Made by a program: the position numbers and the translations under genes. Of a stretch of 64,000 nt of DNA, positions 10,650 to 39,545 are shown piece by piece (the first letter of the stretch is position 1; the number at the start of each line of letters is the position of its first letter). The stretch lies in assembly GCF_037975245.1 (NCBI RefSeq), contig NC_092568.1, forward strand, positions 19,616,001 through 19,680,000, given 5' to 3'. The notes beneath the pieces are model-generated. The model made no database searches, was not told the DNA's origin, and saw only the letters and a program-made list of their open reading frames with translations. This DNA comes from Apostichopus japonicus. Its lineage: Eukaryota > Echinodermata > Holothuroidea > Aspidochirotida > Stichopodidae.

Positions 10650-13600
10650 TTTTCTCGTATGTACTATAAGCTTTGGTAGGGCTGATACACCGTACGGTGT
10701 GATGCCATCGATTCACCACTGACAATTTATTTCTTCTTCAAAAATCCTGTCCAATTATTCTTAAAAAAACTTGGATCAAACATCATATGTTTCATACATG
10801 ACATCGGCTGTTAACTAATTCATATCCCTTGGTAGAGCAAAGTGGTGGAACCGTATATAACCATACATTCCCCGGTCAAAACACCAGAAAAAGACCAAAA
10901 CAGTACAGCTTAAACAAAACATTTTGATGTCAGTTCGCAACTATGACATACCACCTGTATTGCTTCAAGTTAAGTTATGGTATCTTTTTTGCACTTTTGT
11001 ACATATTCTGGTATCAATATATCGAAAACATCACAGAGACTTTGAGGGTACATTTCACGAAAAATACAGGAACAAGGTTTCTCTTTCATATAGTCAAAAA
11101 TAAACATACCCCTGGATTATTCTTGTAGGGATGCAGTTGGCAGTATAATCTCCCATTACCAGAAACTTTGTGTTTATTTTTTGTCAAAGATCTTTAAAAA
11201 GTATTTGCCTGTTAACAATAACAGTTAGCGTAAGCCTACCGCACTATTCACCGCATATGAAACTAGCCTAGCTTATTTAGTAGCATTAGATCCAGGCTGA
11301 ATGTGTTATTGTCGCTATAATCAGTGCTGAGTTTCAAATCTTTGTCAATTTGTAATTCAAGAACTTCAATTTCAGAAATATGACTTCGTCCAAAAAATTT
11401 GACAGTCGATACCTATAATGTATTGAAAATGGAATACTGTAAAATTATAGTTGACGATTGTTTTCGAGGAGAGAGGCGATGAAGGAAATGTATTTCACGA
11501 ATTATTCATATTTTTTTACTTTGTTAACGGTTAATACAATATAAACCTCTCACATATATAATAATATCATACATCTACATATAGCCTACAGCTGTCGTGC
11601 TTGTAATCTATATGCACACATTGCCTAACATATAAGTAATTATGACCTATGATATTAGTGTACTTATTTGCAGATTGAAGATTGTTTTCTATATTTTGCA
11701 GACAGTCTGTTTGAAACTTAGATTTAGTCATTACCGGTAGAAATTTTTCGCGAAAATATAGTGGAATGTTCGTGGTTGCGTTGCCTGGCATAGTCTGGGG
11801 TGAGCTACCATTCAATGTAAGCTAACACAGACCGCCCTACTCCGTCCGCAACCACCTCCCCCCTCCCCACCTTTTATCCTACAAAGGTTCAGAACACTAA
11901 CCGCCAAATATACAGACAGATACATGTGCAGTTTTCCACTCATGCCAAGTACAGAGAACTGGCCAGGGGGGGGGGGGGTGAGAGCTCATGATACCGAAGG
12001 AGGAGAGGAGGAGGCTACCGTTTTCTCACTCGTCAACAAACAACGTTTAACCCATTGGAGGGAAATACACAGGAGAGCAAGGGAACACTTGACTCTTGAA
12101 TGCCTAAGTTCGTGGCGTAAAGCATGCAACTGATTGCTTATCCCTGTCCACCCACTTTAATTGCACCATTCCCATTCCCCAACCCCCAAATAAACACTAT
12201 TCTCATATGTAGTGGTGATCAATATTGTTTTATAAGGTTTTAAATGTTAGTTCATTATTTTAATGCATTAATGTTGTGGACGACGATTCAAGCGAAAGAT
12301 ATTAATATCCACTGCGTTGCCTTGCCCTTGCCTTGCGTTGCACTGCGTTGCCTTGCACTGCGTTGCCTTGGTGTGGTGGTTTGAATTCCTTTCTATTGCG
12401 TGTTTCCCGCCCATCACTCAAGGCATAGGATTCCTTAACATATAACCCAGACGAGTCTCAAGTTATTTACACATTAATGCTATAACTTCATATAGTATAT
12501 ACGACGGAGTAGAGCTCAAAGTCCTAAACTCTATATTATCGTCCGTAAAATAAAAGGTAGATAATATATGCAAAGTTTATCGTTAAAACAATGACCGAGT
12601 TAGACTACGGAGGCAAAAATGGAACAGATACTTATTGATAAAGGGCTGCGGGGGCGTATGGGAAGATCTTTCATATCGTGTTAGTATAGAGCGGTTACTT
12701 CATTGTTTATTCGCGTGGGTGCTATACGCAGGGGCGGATCAAGGATTACAGGAATTTTGAGTGGGAGGGGCACCCTGACAATTTAAGGATGGGCATCAAA
12801 CAATTTTATACACTTTTGACCTATGTACTTGTGTAGCCTTTGTATACACATGGTGTTTTGGTGTAGGTGGGGTGGGGTGTGGGAGCGGGGCGCAAAGTAA
12901 TATGCACGGGAGGGGGAAGGGACATTGCCATATTTTCCCTATTTAGCTAATAAAGGATTGCTTCCACAGTTCTTCGCATTGTATCTTCGTATATTAAATT
13001 TTACGTACATATCTTTCCCTGTACATTTCTGGAAAATGTGGTGTCTATACCCTGCAGCCCCAGGGCAGTCGTCATCGGTGAATGAGCACTGTGACATTGT
13101 ACCTGAACGGTTAATGACATGAATGTTGTACATGACTAAGCCATATCCATGTTGATGACAGTTGTTGGAAGAGAGGGACACATAAAGAACGAACAAGTCT
13201 GAAAATTTAATTATTCATCTAATTTTTCGATATATAGAACATCAGTTGAAATGAATTGTTGTTTAAAAAATTGTAAGTCTCTTGCACTTTTGTTATAAAA
13301 CTAAAACGCGAACAAAATTTTCTCTTGTTTCGATTAGAATGAAATATGACTTGGGCGGTCTATGCAGCAGCGTTGTAGTAGGGAGGGGAGGGGGGTGGTC
13401 TCCCAAGAACTGTGATTTCTTTAAAACTCGATATGCACCTTGTCATATGCCTTCATTTTGGGTATATATGACGTCATTTTGTTGTTAGATAACGGTTCCA
13501 TGCAAATCCTTACGAAAGGGAGATGGGGAAGGCAATGTCGTGCCCATGATTTCAAAGGTTAATGTGGGGTTGGGGTGGGGGGGGGGGAATTTCCAATTTC

Positions 13601-13900
13601 CTACGACTGATTTTGGTAAGGGGTATATGCACCTTTGCAGACGGGCTTTCGGCGGACGTCAAATGGTGCAATCTAAGGCAGTATAGACATAAAATAGGTC
13701 TATAGTTAGGTATAAAAAGGAATGTTGCGCTAGAAAATATTTTTGAATTTTGAAAAATCAATCGACTGAACGTTCTTCTCCGATTTGAAGATGGAGGTGC
13801 GCATATATCAGTGGATGAATATGAAAAATAGTAGAAATATTAAGCGAGTTATGGATATCCGAATAGTTTTTATACATTATATATACCAATATTTAGGTAC
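10650..13900. other. Intergenic, no gene seen
   Basis: Contains oligo-G runs (11967, 13577), a small tandem array (12313-12371) and a possible isolated hAT left end at about 12729 (CAGGGGCGGATC) with no matching right end. No supported coding sequence. Confidence 0.5.
12313..12371. repeat. Short tandem array of 'actgcgttgccttgc' units
   Basis: About four imperfect copies of a 15-17 bp unit. Confidence 0.8.
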
Positions 13901-14368
13901 GATCGAGTATTAGACGAACCGATGGAGTAAAATACGATGGAGTATAAGATACGTCACGCATGACGTCACATCCTTGACCTGGTGTCACGAGATCGTACCT
14001 CCAAAACAGAGGTGTCTTGCACTTTTTTTTCTGCAATGACCCATTTTCATTTTATCAATCTGCAGCAGTTGTGCCGCCAAGCGTATCCATTCTTTACCTT
14101 ACGTTCCTGTTACATACATATAGATATAGATATATTATATATATATAGATTTGTATAGATACCCTAAATAAAGTTGCCGGCGAATAACTGTACACGATGG
14201 ATGTTAATTTGTCAGACTGAAGGACTGTGCTCGCACGCGAAGTCATCATGCAGGCGATATATATGCATGGTTTGACAAACTGCAACTTAGACGTATTTAA
14301 CTTCTGATGGTAAGTGTCAAAATCCATCTACATTATAGACTAAAAGAAAAAGTGTGTAAAAGTAAGTT

Positions 14369-14409
14369 GGCCTAACGTTTCGATCCTAGCAGGATCTTCT
14401 TCAAAGGCC
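14369..14409 (-). ncRNA. Hammerhead-ribozyme-like motif
   Basis: Read on the minus strand from 14409: GGCC, then UUUGAAGAA, stem GAUCC / loop UGCUA / stem GGAUC, then GAAAC, GUUA and GGCC. This is the order of a hammerhead core (CUGANGA box, stem II, GAAA box) closed by a GGCC/GGCC stem I, but with one change in the first box (UUGAAGA) and almost no stem III. Hammerheads of this minimal kind are known in Penelope-like retroelements of animals. It may be a decayed relic of one. Confidence 0.4.
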
Positions 14410-14947
14410 ATTTCACATTCTCCTACACAGGCTCTCTAGTGGATAAGCAGTTTGCTAACAGTTTTATTTTATTTTCATTTTAAAATAAAAAGTTAGTAAA
14501 TTTAATTTAAGTTTACGTTTACTTTTTTGGGGGTAAGAAAATGATTCAATACACAGATGGTCGAGGGCATGCCAAGTTGTTTCACAGTCATAAATTGAGT
14601 AACATACGCAAAAGTACTATTATAACTGTGCGTACAGGTCATTTCAAAATGTAGATGACAAGCTTGTTACGGTACCAATTTCTACATTTCTTTTGAGGTG
14701 AGTTTGTGTGTCTTCTGATGGGAGGGAGGTGGGGGGGGGTGGATCTAAGCATATTTGTAGTGAAATCAATAAGAAGGCATTTTCTGTAAAGTGACATGCA
14801 TTCTATTTGGCAAGATACATTTCTCGTCATGTCAACACAGGTAATCATCAAATAATTATTCATATACGCTGCATGAATGTAACAAGATTAACTGTAAAGC
14901 ATATACCAACATTGTCTGTCAAACGGCCCTGTACACAACACATATGC

Positions 14948-15047
14948 ACCCCTCTCCTCCTCCTCCCCTCCCACCCTCCTCCCCTCCTCCCCTCCCACTC
15001 TCCTCCCCTCCCACCCTCCTCCCCTCCCCCTCTCCCCCCTCCCTATG
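14948..15047 (+). repeat. CCTCCTCCCC polypyrimidine tract
   Basis: About 100 bp of C/T on the + strand with units of TCCTCCCC. The Pro/Leu-rich frames across it are artefacts. Confidence 0.9.
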
Positions 15048-15783
15048 ACACATCGCCACTTGATGATTCAATTCAGTCATCTCATGCACAGATTGAGTTG
15101 ATTTTTCATCAATCAACTTCAACCACCGGAATATTCATTTGACTAAACTTTCAAATGACATCGCCCTGTAAACTCTCTTTTAACTCTATAGCTCTTTGTA
15201 TTGAGAATGTGGTTTAAACGTAAAGGTCGGTTTTAATGGATAGCTTTTATAGTTAAAGGTACGTGGGAGCCGCTCAGCCACCCACTGGTTTGGAGTGCAT
15301 GCATGGGCTGAGATATACTCATTTTGAAAAAGAAGGAAAGGAATAAAACAGGAACGTCAACTTGGATAAAATAAAGGATGAAAGAAGTAAATGACATTGC
15401 TGGCATAACCAGTCAAAAGTAATTTACTTTATTAATACCTTATATCCTGTAAGCTTCAACCAGTATGCTTGTATAAAAACATTGATAAAGGTTATATAGA
15501 ACTTTATTTACTTAAATTTCCGACTATCCCGGTAACAAAGCCCGTAGGAGTTTTGATGAGTTAACATGTGACGGTTAATGAATTCAGAATGGGTTTTTTT
15601 TCATAGTCGTGAGCTTTCAATTAATTTTGAAAAGGATTTTATTATTGACTTACTATTTGGGGAGCTCAAGAAACGGTTAAGGGTATATGGATAATGCTAT
15701 CTCAGCAAAAAGACATAATGTTATACCGGTCTTCATAACAGTGCTTTTATGGCACTATTATATTTCAGAAGATTGACATTGTG

Positions 15784-16280
15784 CAGGGATGTGCATGCCC
15801 AGGATTTCCTTAGTGCCGGATATACTGATAGCCGTCCTGGGGGATGGGTCTAAGAGGGAGGGGGTAACCCCCTCCCCTTCGAGATTTTTGAAGGTGCTCA
15901 GATGCCAAATGCTGGCACTTGTGTAGCTTTTTAAGCAAATACACAAGTAGTAGTTTTGCTAACAATTTACATTTTAAATTTTTTTTAGTGAAATATATTA
16001 CGTACCTGGTAAAAGTGATTAGTTTGTTTCAAAGAGATTTTACAAGGGACCGATTAAGAGCCGTAAGTTATGTTTCTCGCATGCGTAACTGATGCATTAT
16101 TAGTCTGTATGATTTTGGCAAAGGCTAGGCCCAACTTATGTTGAATATATTGTTAGGAATGTCGGGATTTTAGATGAAAATAGTGCTGGGCGGGATTCAC
16201 GATTTTTAAGACAGTACTGGGCGGTAATTTTTAGTGCTGGGCGGGGCCGCCCAGTGCCGCCCAGCGTGGTCACATCCATG
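15784..16280. mobile_element. Probable hAT-like element, 497 bp
   Basis: Left end CAGGGATGTG and inverted right end CATGGATGTG (9 of 10 identical), flanked by the 6-bp repeat ATTGTG (15778-15783 and 16281-16286). The right third holds repeated 'gtgctgggcgg' phrases. The duplication is shorter than the usual 8 bp, so the borders are less certain than for the other elements. Confidence 0.55.
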
Positions 16281-16289
16281 ATTGTGTGA

Positions 16290-17430
16290 CATTGACATTG
16301 TGTGCAAGGGGTGGGGGCGTCCGTTATTATGATAGGCAAGCTATATGATTTTCTTCGCCCTATCCTGAGGCTGAATATGATGTAATATGTTGAATTAATA
16401 AAAATAAAAAAAAAGACTTAACACTTCATGAAGATAAACTGAAAAGAAGATATATTGATGAGGAAACATCTGCTCAGTGGTTTTAAACAATTACTATGTT
16501 TTTTTTATAGATTTTTCGGAAAATATAATTCGGCCTGCCTTAACGGTTTAGTTAGAGGACAACATATATGCGTCACTAACACATTTGATTATTTCAAAAT
16601 GTTTAAGATTCTTCCGTTCTTCGGAAGTCATTATGTTTGATCTGCCCATTATAAGGGTTTCTTGTTTGTCTTTGATCCTTTACTTCTTTAAAAATAATTG
16701 ACTTAAATTTGAGCCATACGGTGTTTGTTATTCTTGTTTATATTATTTCTTAAATATGGGTCGTGAGAAAAATAGTTATACTACTTATGGGGACAATATT
16801 AAGACTGTTTGTGTGGATAACATTAATTTATGGGGACATACATGTTTATTTTCTTTCGTACCGTACTACTATATATCCGACAGTAGTAGAACAGCTCGTG
16901 TGGCGGATAGAACATGGAGGTACATGAAAGCTTCCATAGCAACAAAACAACACGTGAAAGTTGGTAGGTAACATACATTGGCGCCAAGTATTAGCATGCG
17001 TCAATTCATGAAACTTACCTACCCACAAAAATTACATACAGGACCAAAAATTGGCAGCTCCCTGGCTTAAATTCGAAGCTTATTCCTTAACGGTTATAGA
17101 AGCGTATAAGCATGGATATGTTACCCGGATATGGTACGCCTGTTACATCCATAACTACAAGCCAATTAAAATCGGTGGGAATTATTTCAATAGTATAGCC
17201 TATAGTACACGACAACGCTGCGATAGCTACTATAGACACCATGAGTTTGGTTCCGCCAGAATAACTGGAAACAGAAGCTTTCCACATAACACGCATGCGT
17301 TGAATTGTTCTATATGTATAGATTCGGTAATTAGGCTTTGCAGAAATCGGGTTCGATGCATAAAGTAGTTACAATTTGACATCCAAACAGGGCAACATAT
17401 ATACAATATATCACTGTTTAGCTATACACG

Positions 17431-17466
<36 letters not shown>

Positions 17467-17489
17467 GGTGTATATATATATGTACGGTG

Positions 17490-17520
<31 letters not shown>

Positions 17521-19280
17521 CAGTACGGTACGTTAATAAGGAAATACGTTATTCAATGACTCTATGGGGGAGAGGTGGGTGGGGAGTTAATTGGTATTAT
17601 GAGTATTACATACATAATACTGTGAAAGTTGCTTATTACTTTCCGGTATATTTAGGGGCAATCCTGTTCATAAACTCAAAGAGTATAGAGTCGAAAGAAA
17701 ATACGGCATAAATGATCAGTTTTATTATTATCTTTTTTTTTTTGGGGGGGGGGATAAATCCGGGCAGAAAAGGATGACATGTTAATCTCTTGCGTCAACG
17801 TCAACGTCACCTCATCTCCCCCCCCCCTACGCCCACCCCGATGTGAAATCCCTATTATGATACCGTATATGAAGTCCTAAATAGGCTTTAAAAAAACCAC
17901 ACCCTTTATATATGTGCTGTGCTCATCATTCTATACATATTAGATCTAAAGCATGATTCTATTAACTCATTCGGACTTCTAAATTTCTACTTTTTGTTTA
18001 TCTTTCTATCTTCTCTTTTGTTATCGCAATCTTCGCTTTCTACTCTTCTTTGTTGTATTCCTCCTGCACAGTTTTAAACATCTGTAGGAAAAAATAATAC
18101 TATATACAATAAAGAAAACCTTGAAGCTAAAGCTATCTAAGTGTTCAATAAAGATGTTTATTTTTATATTATGCAAATATGTTTTATCATTAACGCGTAA
18201 TCTTCACAATCAACCACACACAAAAAAACTTTGAATTCCGGTGGTTTGTTTACCTCTTTCTTGTAGCAATGTATATAATGGTTCATGAACTCCCAGAAGA
18301 CTTAATTAGACGAAATAGACCTCCCACCAAATTTTTAAAGTCATTTGAGGTTTAATGCACCCAGCAGTCTATAGATGCCTTTATATCAAGAAAGAGTAAG
18401 ATGTAGAGAGAGAGAGAGCGGTGGAGAGCTTGTGGAGTCGTCCAATCACGATGCGAAGCGCCTATATGATACAAGTTTTTCTCTGTACATTATTACCAGT
18501 TTTTGAACCAATGAAGCACAGAGCGTACAGTGAATCAACAATTTGAATGTACACGCTACAATATATAGATGTGTTACTATAAGTCGCTTTGCAGGACATA
18601 CGGCTTTATACGTTTGACTACTACACCTGTATTCGTGACACACACAGACGCAAAGTAAATGAGTTTTTACCGTAACGCCTGCTTTTGTACGATACGGGAC
18701 ATTTGTGTAAGCTATTTTGATACATATATCGCTGTATTTTGTTTGGCGGCATATTTGGGTTAGATTTCATTACTAATATTTCAACTGTAAGTTCTTACAG
18801 TAGGGGATATTAATCAGTTGGTTGCACAAGCTTATAATTGATTTTGTTTTGGTTTAATCAGGTTCTTTCTTTTGCTTCAGCAGAACAGCGGCTGATCGAG
18901 AAGATATTCACAAATATCAGTGTATCCAGTGTAGCAGTTAATAGGTGCTGTTGGAAATAATCCTTAGGGGGATATTTCGCATCCATATGTGATAGTTTTT
19001 TTCGGAAAAGAAGACGTGGTCTGTGAATAGCCGTTGTCGGGTTTGTAAGTTTAAGATGATTAAATTTTAACTTTCGCAGACCCAGTTTCATCGAGATAAA
19101 CTAACATCCCCATCACCAATTCAAACTGGACGTTGTAAAAATAATATTTTCAGCTACCTCATTCGGATATATTACAAAACTCAGCAAAATGGATTCTTTC
19201 GATATGAGAAGTCAAATTCCGTCGTAAAACAGTGAAAATTATACTGTCAACTGTCTTCATCGTTACTTCTCGTTAGACTT
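16290..19280. other. Upstream region of the K2P gene, no gene seen
   Basis: AT-rich, with (AT)n arrays at 17433-17516 and oligo-G/oligo-C runs at 17745 and 17818. The K2P 5' UTR probably lies in the last few hundred bases before 19419; no TATA box or initiator could be assigned. Confidence 0.4.
17433..17516. repeat. (AT)n microsatellites separated by 'acggtg' spacers
   Basis: Two long (TA)n runs and a short one, interrupted by ACGGTGTATA-type spacers. Confidence 0.95.
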
Positions 19281-19418
19281 AACTGACAGGACGGAATATA
19301 GGCCTATACGTGATGTTTACATATGTTTCTGTTTAAAGACTAAAGGATCGAAAGCAGAAAAGTTTCTCATCTTCCTTCCAAAAAGGGGCAAGTCTAAACA
19401 TCGAATTGGAATAAGAAA

Positions 19419-35180
<15,762 letters not shown>

Positions 35181-35391
35181 GATACCATGCACGAACAAGC
35201 TTGAAGGAACAGCGGCATATCAGATGAAATGAAAGTAAAAAGAAACAAAAAACACATTTCAACGTTTCGTTGCGGTGACTCCAACTCACAGGAGTTTATT
35301 AACCATGGCAGTCAACAACAGTTTAGTTAAAATCATACTATGAAAATGGAACTATTATGCGTATACTTTGATGTATACTTTGCAAGTTTTT

Positions 35392-35397
35392 AATAAA
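35392..35397 (+). terminator. Possible polyadenylation signal of the K2P gene
   Basis: AATAAA lies 212 nt after the K2P stop codon in AT-rich sequence. Hexamers of this kind are common by chance here, so support is positional only. Confidence 0.4.
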
Positions 35398-35399
35398 TA

Positions 35400-37880
35400 G
35401 TGTACACCTGCATAGACCTGCATTATCAAAACATCTGCGTTATAATCACACATATTACGGTATGATTATTTTTAACACTACCAAATTTTCGAAAACTAAT
35501 CGACTGAAAATCACAGTAGTCTATAAGTGCCATGTCGCGTGTTATTTACCATTTAAGATGATTGGGTTCAAATATACACAATCCACGAGGGATGAGCACA
35601 CTTGGATGCAGGGAGTGGACTAAACATAAGAAACACTGGAAACAGTAGACCATATTTATAATATGAAATGTCCCATTCAAATGTAAGCAGGAGTTGCAAC
35701 TTATAGTTGAATCTAATCGAAATAGGATATTTACCAATTTGGCGAGGTGTGTGTCCGTGTGTGTGTGAAGTGGGGAGGGGGTGGGGTGTTCCTATTTGGG
35801 GAATTGCTTCTTTCACTCACTTAAATTAATTGGATGTTATTTCCTAATTGATCTTGCCCCTATAATACCTTCTCCCTTGGATGGGGCTATACCAACTTGT
35901 GGTATTCCAAATGAAACTCGTTTTTTTAAGTCATATTATTTGTCCATGCAATGATAACTTTATAAACAAACATTAAGCATTGAACAATTCATATCACAAT
36001 GTGTCCACGGCACTGCTCTCTATATATCGCGGATTAAAATTTTCTATCTAGTTTTAGAATGAAATTAAATTAGATAGATTGCTCTGACGTTAACAGAAAT
36101 CTTGTTGTACACTGTATAGGTTTGAATGTAAACTTACATGATCTGCCTGCCTGTTTGATGACGTCACACGTTTTCGTTGCTAGGTTGAAAGAATAAAATG
36201 CATTTGTCATTTCATATGGTAATATTGGTCACTAGTTCTAAAATGGTAAGATCGAATTTAAGTTAATAAATTATATTGAAATTGTTTATTTATATTTATA
36301 TTGAAATTTGAAAAAGGGCCCCTATTGACCGTCTCCCTTTAATACAGAAGAAAAGAGAAGCAATTAACATCATCACATCAGTCGAAAACTGTACACTAAC
36401 AGTTTTCCCTTATTGATTCTGTATACACTTCGAAGTAACTTTAATTTGAAAGCCAACGTCTTACTTCAAGCAGAACAGCCTGAATCTCTCACCCGAAAAG
36501 TCAGTCTATGGTGACTTACCTCAGGTGGAACTGATTGTCGCAACCGTATATGTGTATACCACAAGGCACGTAACAGATGAATTATGTCGATATAAGGCAG
36601 AGTATTAGATAGGAAACAATAGCATAATAACACAGGGAGGTATATAGACATATCACTATGCTATCACTGACATATTTAACTTTCCATATTTTTTTATTTT
36701 TTTTAAGAATGATGCATATTCATTTGAAGTCGCGTCATTTTCAATGTGTTCCCCTATAGTTTACCTAAATTTAATTTTTCTTTATTTGTTGTTGTTGTTG
36801 TTGTTGAAATCTCATCCACTAAAGTCACACATTAAAATGAGCAGACTTGCAGTGAGCCCGTTATACTAGTACTAGCATTCTTTAGCGCAATGTAACATGT
36901 TCTCGTACTCACCATCGAGGATTTGTGTACTCGCAAAACTCGGGGAATTTTGGAATAGTTTTGTCTATAGTATAGACTATATAGTTGCAATAGTACGTAT
37001 ATATTATACTCGTGATTAGAATCCTGTACTCGAACGTTTGGACATATTATGATAGAATTCTACTTGTACTAAATACCGGTACTCATAGTACACGCTTGGA
37101 GTGTCATACACAATTCCGTTTTGTATAAAGATATTTTCTAGAGTTGAAATTGTAGGAACAAGTATACGATTTCAATTTACAGGAATCTGTAACTTACCGA
37201 GAGGTTTCTGCTCAAAGTACCCAAGGTATTGTGCCTCTGTTTCACTCACTCTTACTATACCAATCATGGTTCTTACACAAATGTACTTTCTGTAAAAGTG
37301 ATTTCTCTTTTAGTACGAAAGTAGTCTTAAACCATTTTATGTATTCCGAAAATATACGAGACAGAGAGAGACATTTATGAGCATTATACGTATAAAAATT
37401 GAAATCATTTTCGTCGTCATTATATTTCGTTCGCTGTAATTTTCATTTCAACTTTCATTTACATCGCTATTGTTTAGTAGATTAATTTCTTTCTATTCAA
37501 TTTTATCATTGTTTTCTTTCTCTTAAAGTCGGGAAGGGGGTGGGGGTAGATAGTTATAGTAACCTAAAAATCAATAAAAAAATCGATAAAAAAATAATGC
37601 GGAATGAAATACGAAGAAAACATTTAAAAAAGAAAAGAAAAAAAAGAAACAACTGAAAATATGAAAGATACAATAATGTAGACCCATCTTTTGTTACATA
37701 TTTTACTTATATGACTCGTTTCCAGTTTAGATTTTCTACTTCACGATGCAGCCTACTGACATGTACTTCCTACATATAGCATAGCATTATAGACATCGGT
37801 ATTGTACTGGGATTTTCTATGGGCAGTGTTAGTATTATCATCTGTTTGTGACAGGCTGTTCCAGAAAGTTAACGGCAGGA
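35400..37880. other. Intergenic, no gene seen
   Basis: AT-rich with a short (GTT)n at about 36787-36806. No supported exon on either strand. Confidence 0.5.
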
Positions 37881-37887
37881 TAACTTA

Positions 37888-38019
37888 GGAGGGGAGGGGG
37901 AGGGGGAGGGGGAGGGGGAGGGGGAGGGGGAGGGGGAGGGGGAGGGGGAGGGGGAGGGGGAGGGGGAGGGGGAGGGGGAGGGGGAGGGGGAGGGGGAGGG
38001 GGAGGGGGAGGGGGAGGGG
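37888..38019 (+). repeat. (GGGGGA)n hexanucleotide array
   Basis: About 21 perfect copies of AGGGGG on the + strand. G-runs of five at fixed spacing make strong G-quadruplex formation likely. The reverse frame is poly-Pro or Leu-Pro and is not a gene. Confidence 0.98.
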
Positions 38020-38556
38020 CGGTAGAAAATAACATTGTAAAACATCTAAAAATATACATGCACGTGCATGTATAGTTTGCATTTTACTATCATATGTTCA
38101 TGTTTTGATGAAATTGACCGTTAATCACCAGGGCTCTTATAAGGCAAAATGACTGAAAACTAAGGTTAGCACACCGAGCATGTTAGACTCAGATATAAAC
38201 TCATAGATATTGAACAATGTGTTGGTCTGAAATGTCCTCTGTTCAATGCATTAAGTGTTTTAACATTTAACAACGACGTACACGGGCTGGTCATTGTCAA
38301 CAGTGGCGTAACAAGCAGCAACAAGACCCTGGTACCAAAATAGGAATAGGCCCTCAAAGGAGAGTTCACATTCAGCCAATACCAACCATGGTTTGGGCTT
38401 TGGGTGAGCAATTTTTGTTGCACCCCTAGACGCCCGGATATGGCACTCTCATGCTTTATATGTCGTGGACAGGATTTCTCTTGAATTCCTGATTTTGTGA
38501 CCCGTTTGATTTACTGACTTCATATTTTGTATCAATACTGGACGCTTCGCCGGTTA

Positions 38557-38696
38557 TGGTTATGGCCGACGACCGGGCTCGGCGGATCGGTGATTATGGC
38601 CGACGGCCGGCCTCAGGGTATCGGTTATTATGGCCGTCTGCCGGCCTCAGGGTATCGGTGATTATGGCCGACGGCCGGCCTCAGCGGATCGGTGGT
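38557..38696. repeat. 34-bp GC-rich tandem repeat, 4 copies
   Basis: Units of 'tatggccgacggccggcctc' followed by 'agcggatcggtgat', period 34 bp. Strikingly CpG- and GC-rich against the AT-rich surroundings. Confidence 0.9.
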
Positions 38697-39036
38697 TATA
38701 TTCTTTTTTTTATCGGTCCTTTGCTTACGAAGCACATTATCTCCTTACAAACATTGCTAGAGCACCCTTGACAGGTATAGCAAATACAAGCTTAGTTCAA
38801 AGGAGGACACTGTACCATGATATTCTTATAAATTTGTGAATCGTTCCTTACATTTGACATCTGCTGTTTTTCAACTTAAGGAATGCAACTAAATATTGTT
38901 AGGCAGACTATTCTTGAAATCATTTAGTCGGTGTGTGTTTGAGGGATGTGACACAGGTGCTTAAGCATTTTGATTCTACTTGTAGGAGCAGAACAACGAG
39001 AGACTAGCTTGAAAATGTATTATGGATACAGACTTG

Positions 39037-39545
39037 ATAATATGATCCAAAACTAGTGCAACATACCGTACTTGATGAACGGCTTCGTCCGACTGCCACA
39101 GACTTAACTATAGAAGTATTCATCCGATTGTCACACAACTCGCTACAAGGACTCTGCTGTCTGTTACAAATGTGATAATAGGAACGCTCCTTGACCTTTT
39201 GGCTAAGATATATGTTCCCTTTTGAGAGGAATGGTGATACACACCCGACGATAATAACACAATCAGTCCCGATGCAAGGGGACTGGGGTTGAGAGCGGAT
39301 CAGTCGTTCGGTAGTTTGGTTTTCGTGACCATGCAGGTTCTTTCCTGGGTTACTTTTCTTAAAAAAGTATAATAGGATCCAACTCTAGTGCAACATACCT
39401 GATACAAGGCTTCCTGCGACTCTCACAGACTCCATGTAATGATTAATATGACTGTCTCAGACTCGCTACTTTAGGACTCTTCCGAGTGTTAGAGACTTGA
39501 CACCAGGCTTTAATACGATAGTAAGAGACTAGCTAGACTCATTTC
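39037..39545. repeat. Two diverged copies of a ~140-bp unit around a SINE-like insert
   Basis: 'gatccaaaactagtgcaaca' at about 39046 and 'gatccaactctagtgcaaca' at 39375 begin segments that stay similar ('acggcttcgtccgactgcca' against 'aaggcttcctgcgactctca'). The U2-like insert lies at the junction between them. Confidence 0.65.
39184..39368 (+). mobile_element. SINE-like retroposon with a U2 snRNA-like 5' end
   Basis: Starts at 39184 with ACGCTCCTTGACCTTTTGGC and TAAGAT, about 24 of 28 positions like the 5' end of U2 snRNA including its highly conserved CCTTTTGGCTAAGAT. The rest does not match U2. It ends in TTAAAAAAGT and is flanked by the exact 9-bp repeat ATAATAGGA (39175-39183 and 39369-39377), the signature of LINE-driven insertion. 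Length is 185 bp, near that of U2 itself. Confidence 0.6.

Noticed and set aside
10393..10725. 110-codon frame with LALSIGHGLY repeats
   Set aside because: Translation of a minisatellite whose unit length is not constantly a multiple of three.
12729..12760. Possible hAT left end CAGGGGCGGATC
   Set aside because: No inverted partner or 8-bp duplication was found downstream, so no element could be bounded.
17051..17368. 105-codon plus-strand frame upstream of the K2P gene
   Set aside because: No similarity, no splice logic and no continuity with K2P exon 1.
37838..38082. Poly-proline and Leu-Pro minus-strand frames
   Set aside because: Products of the GGGGGA array, with no non-repetitive coding sequence around them.
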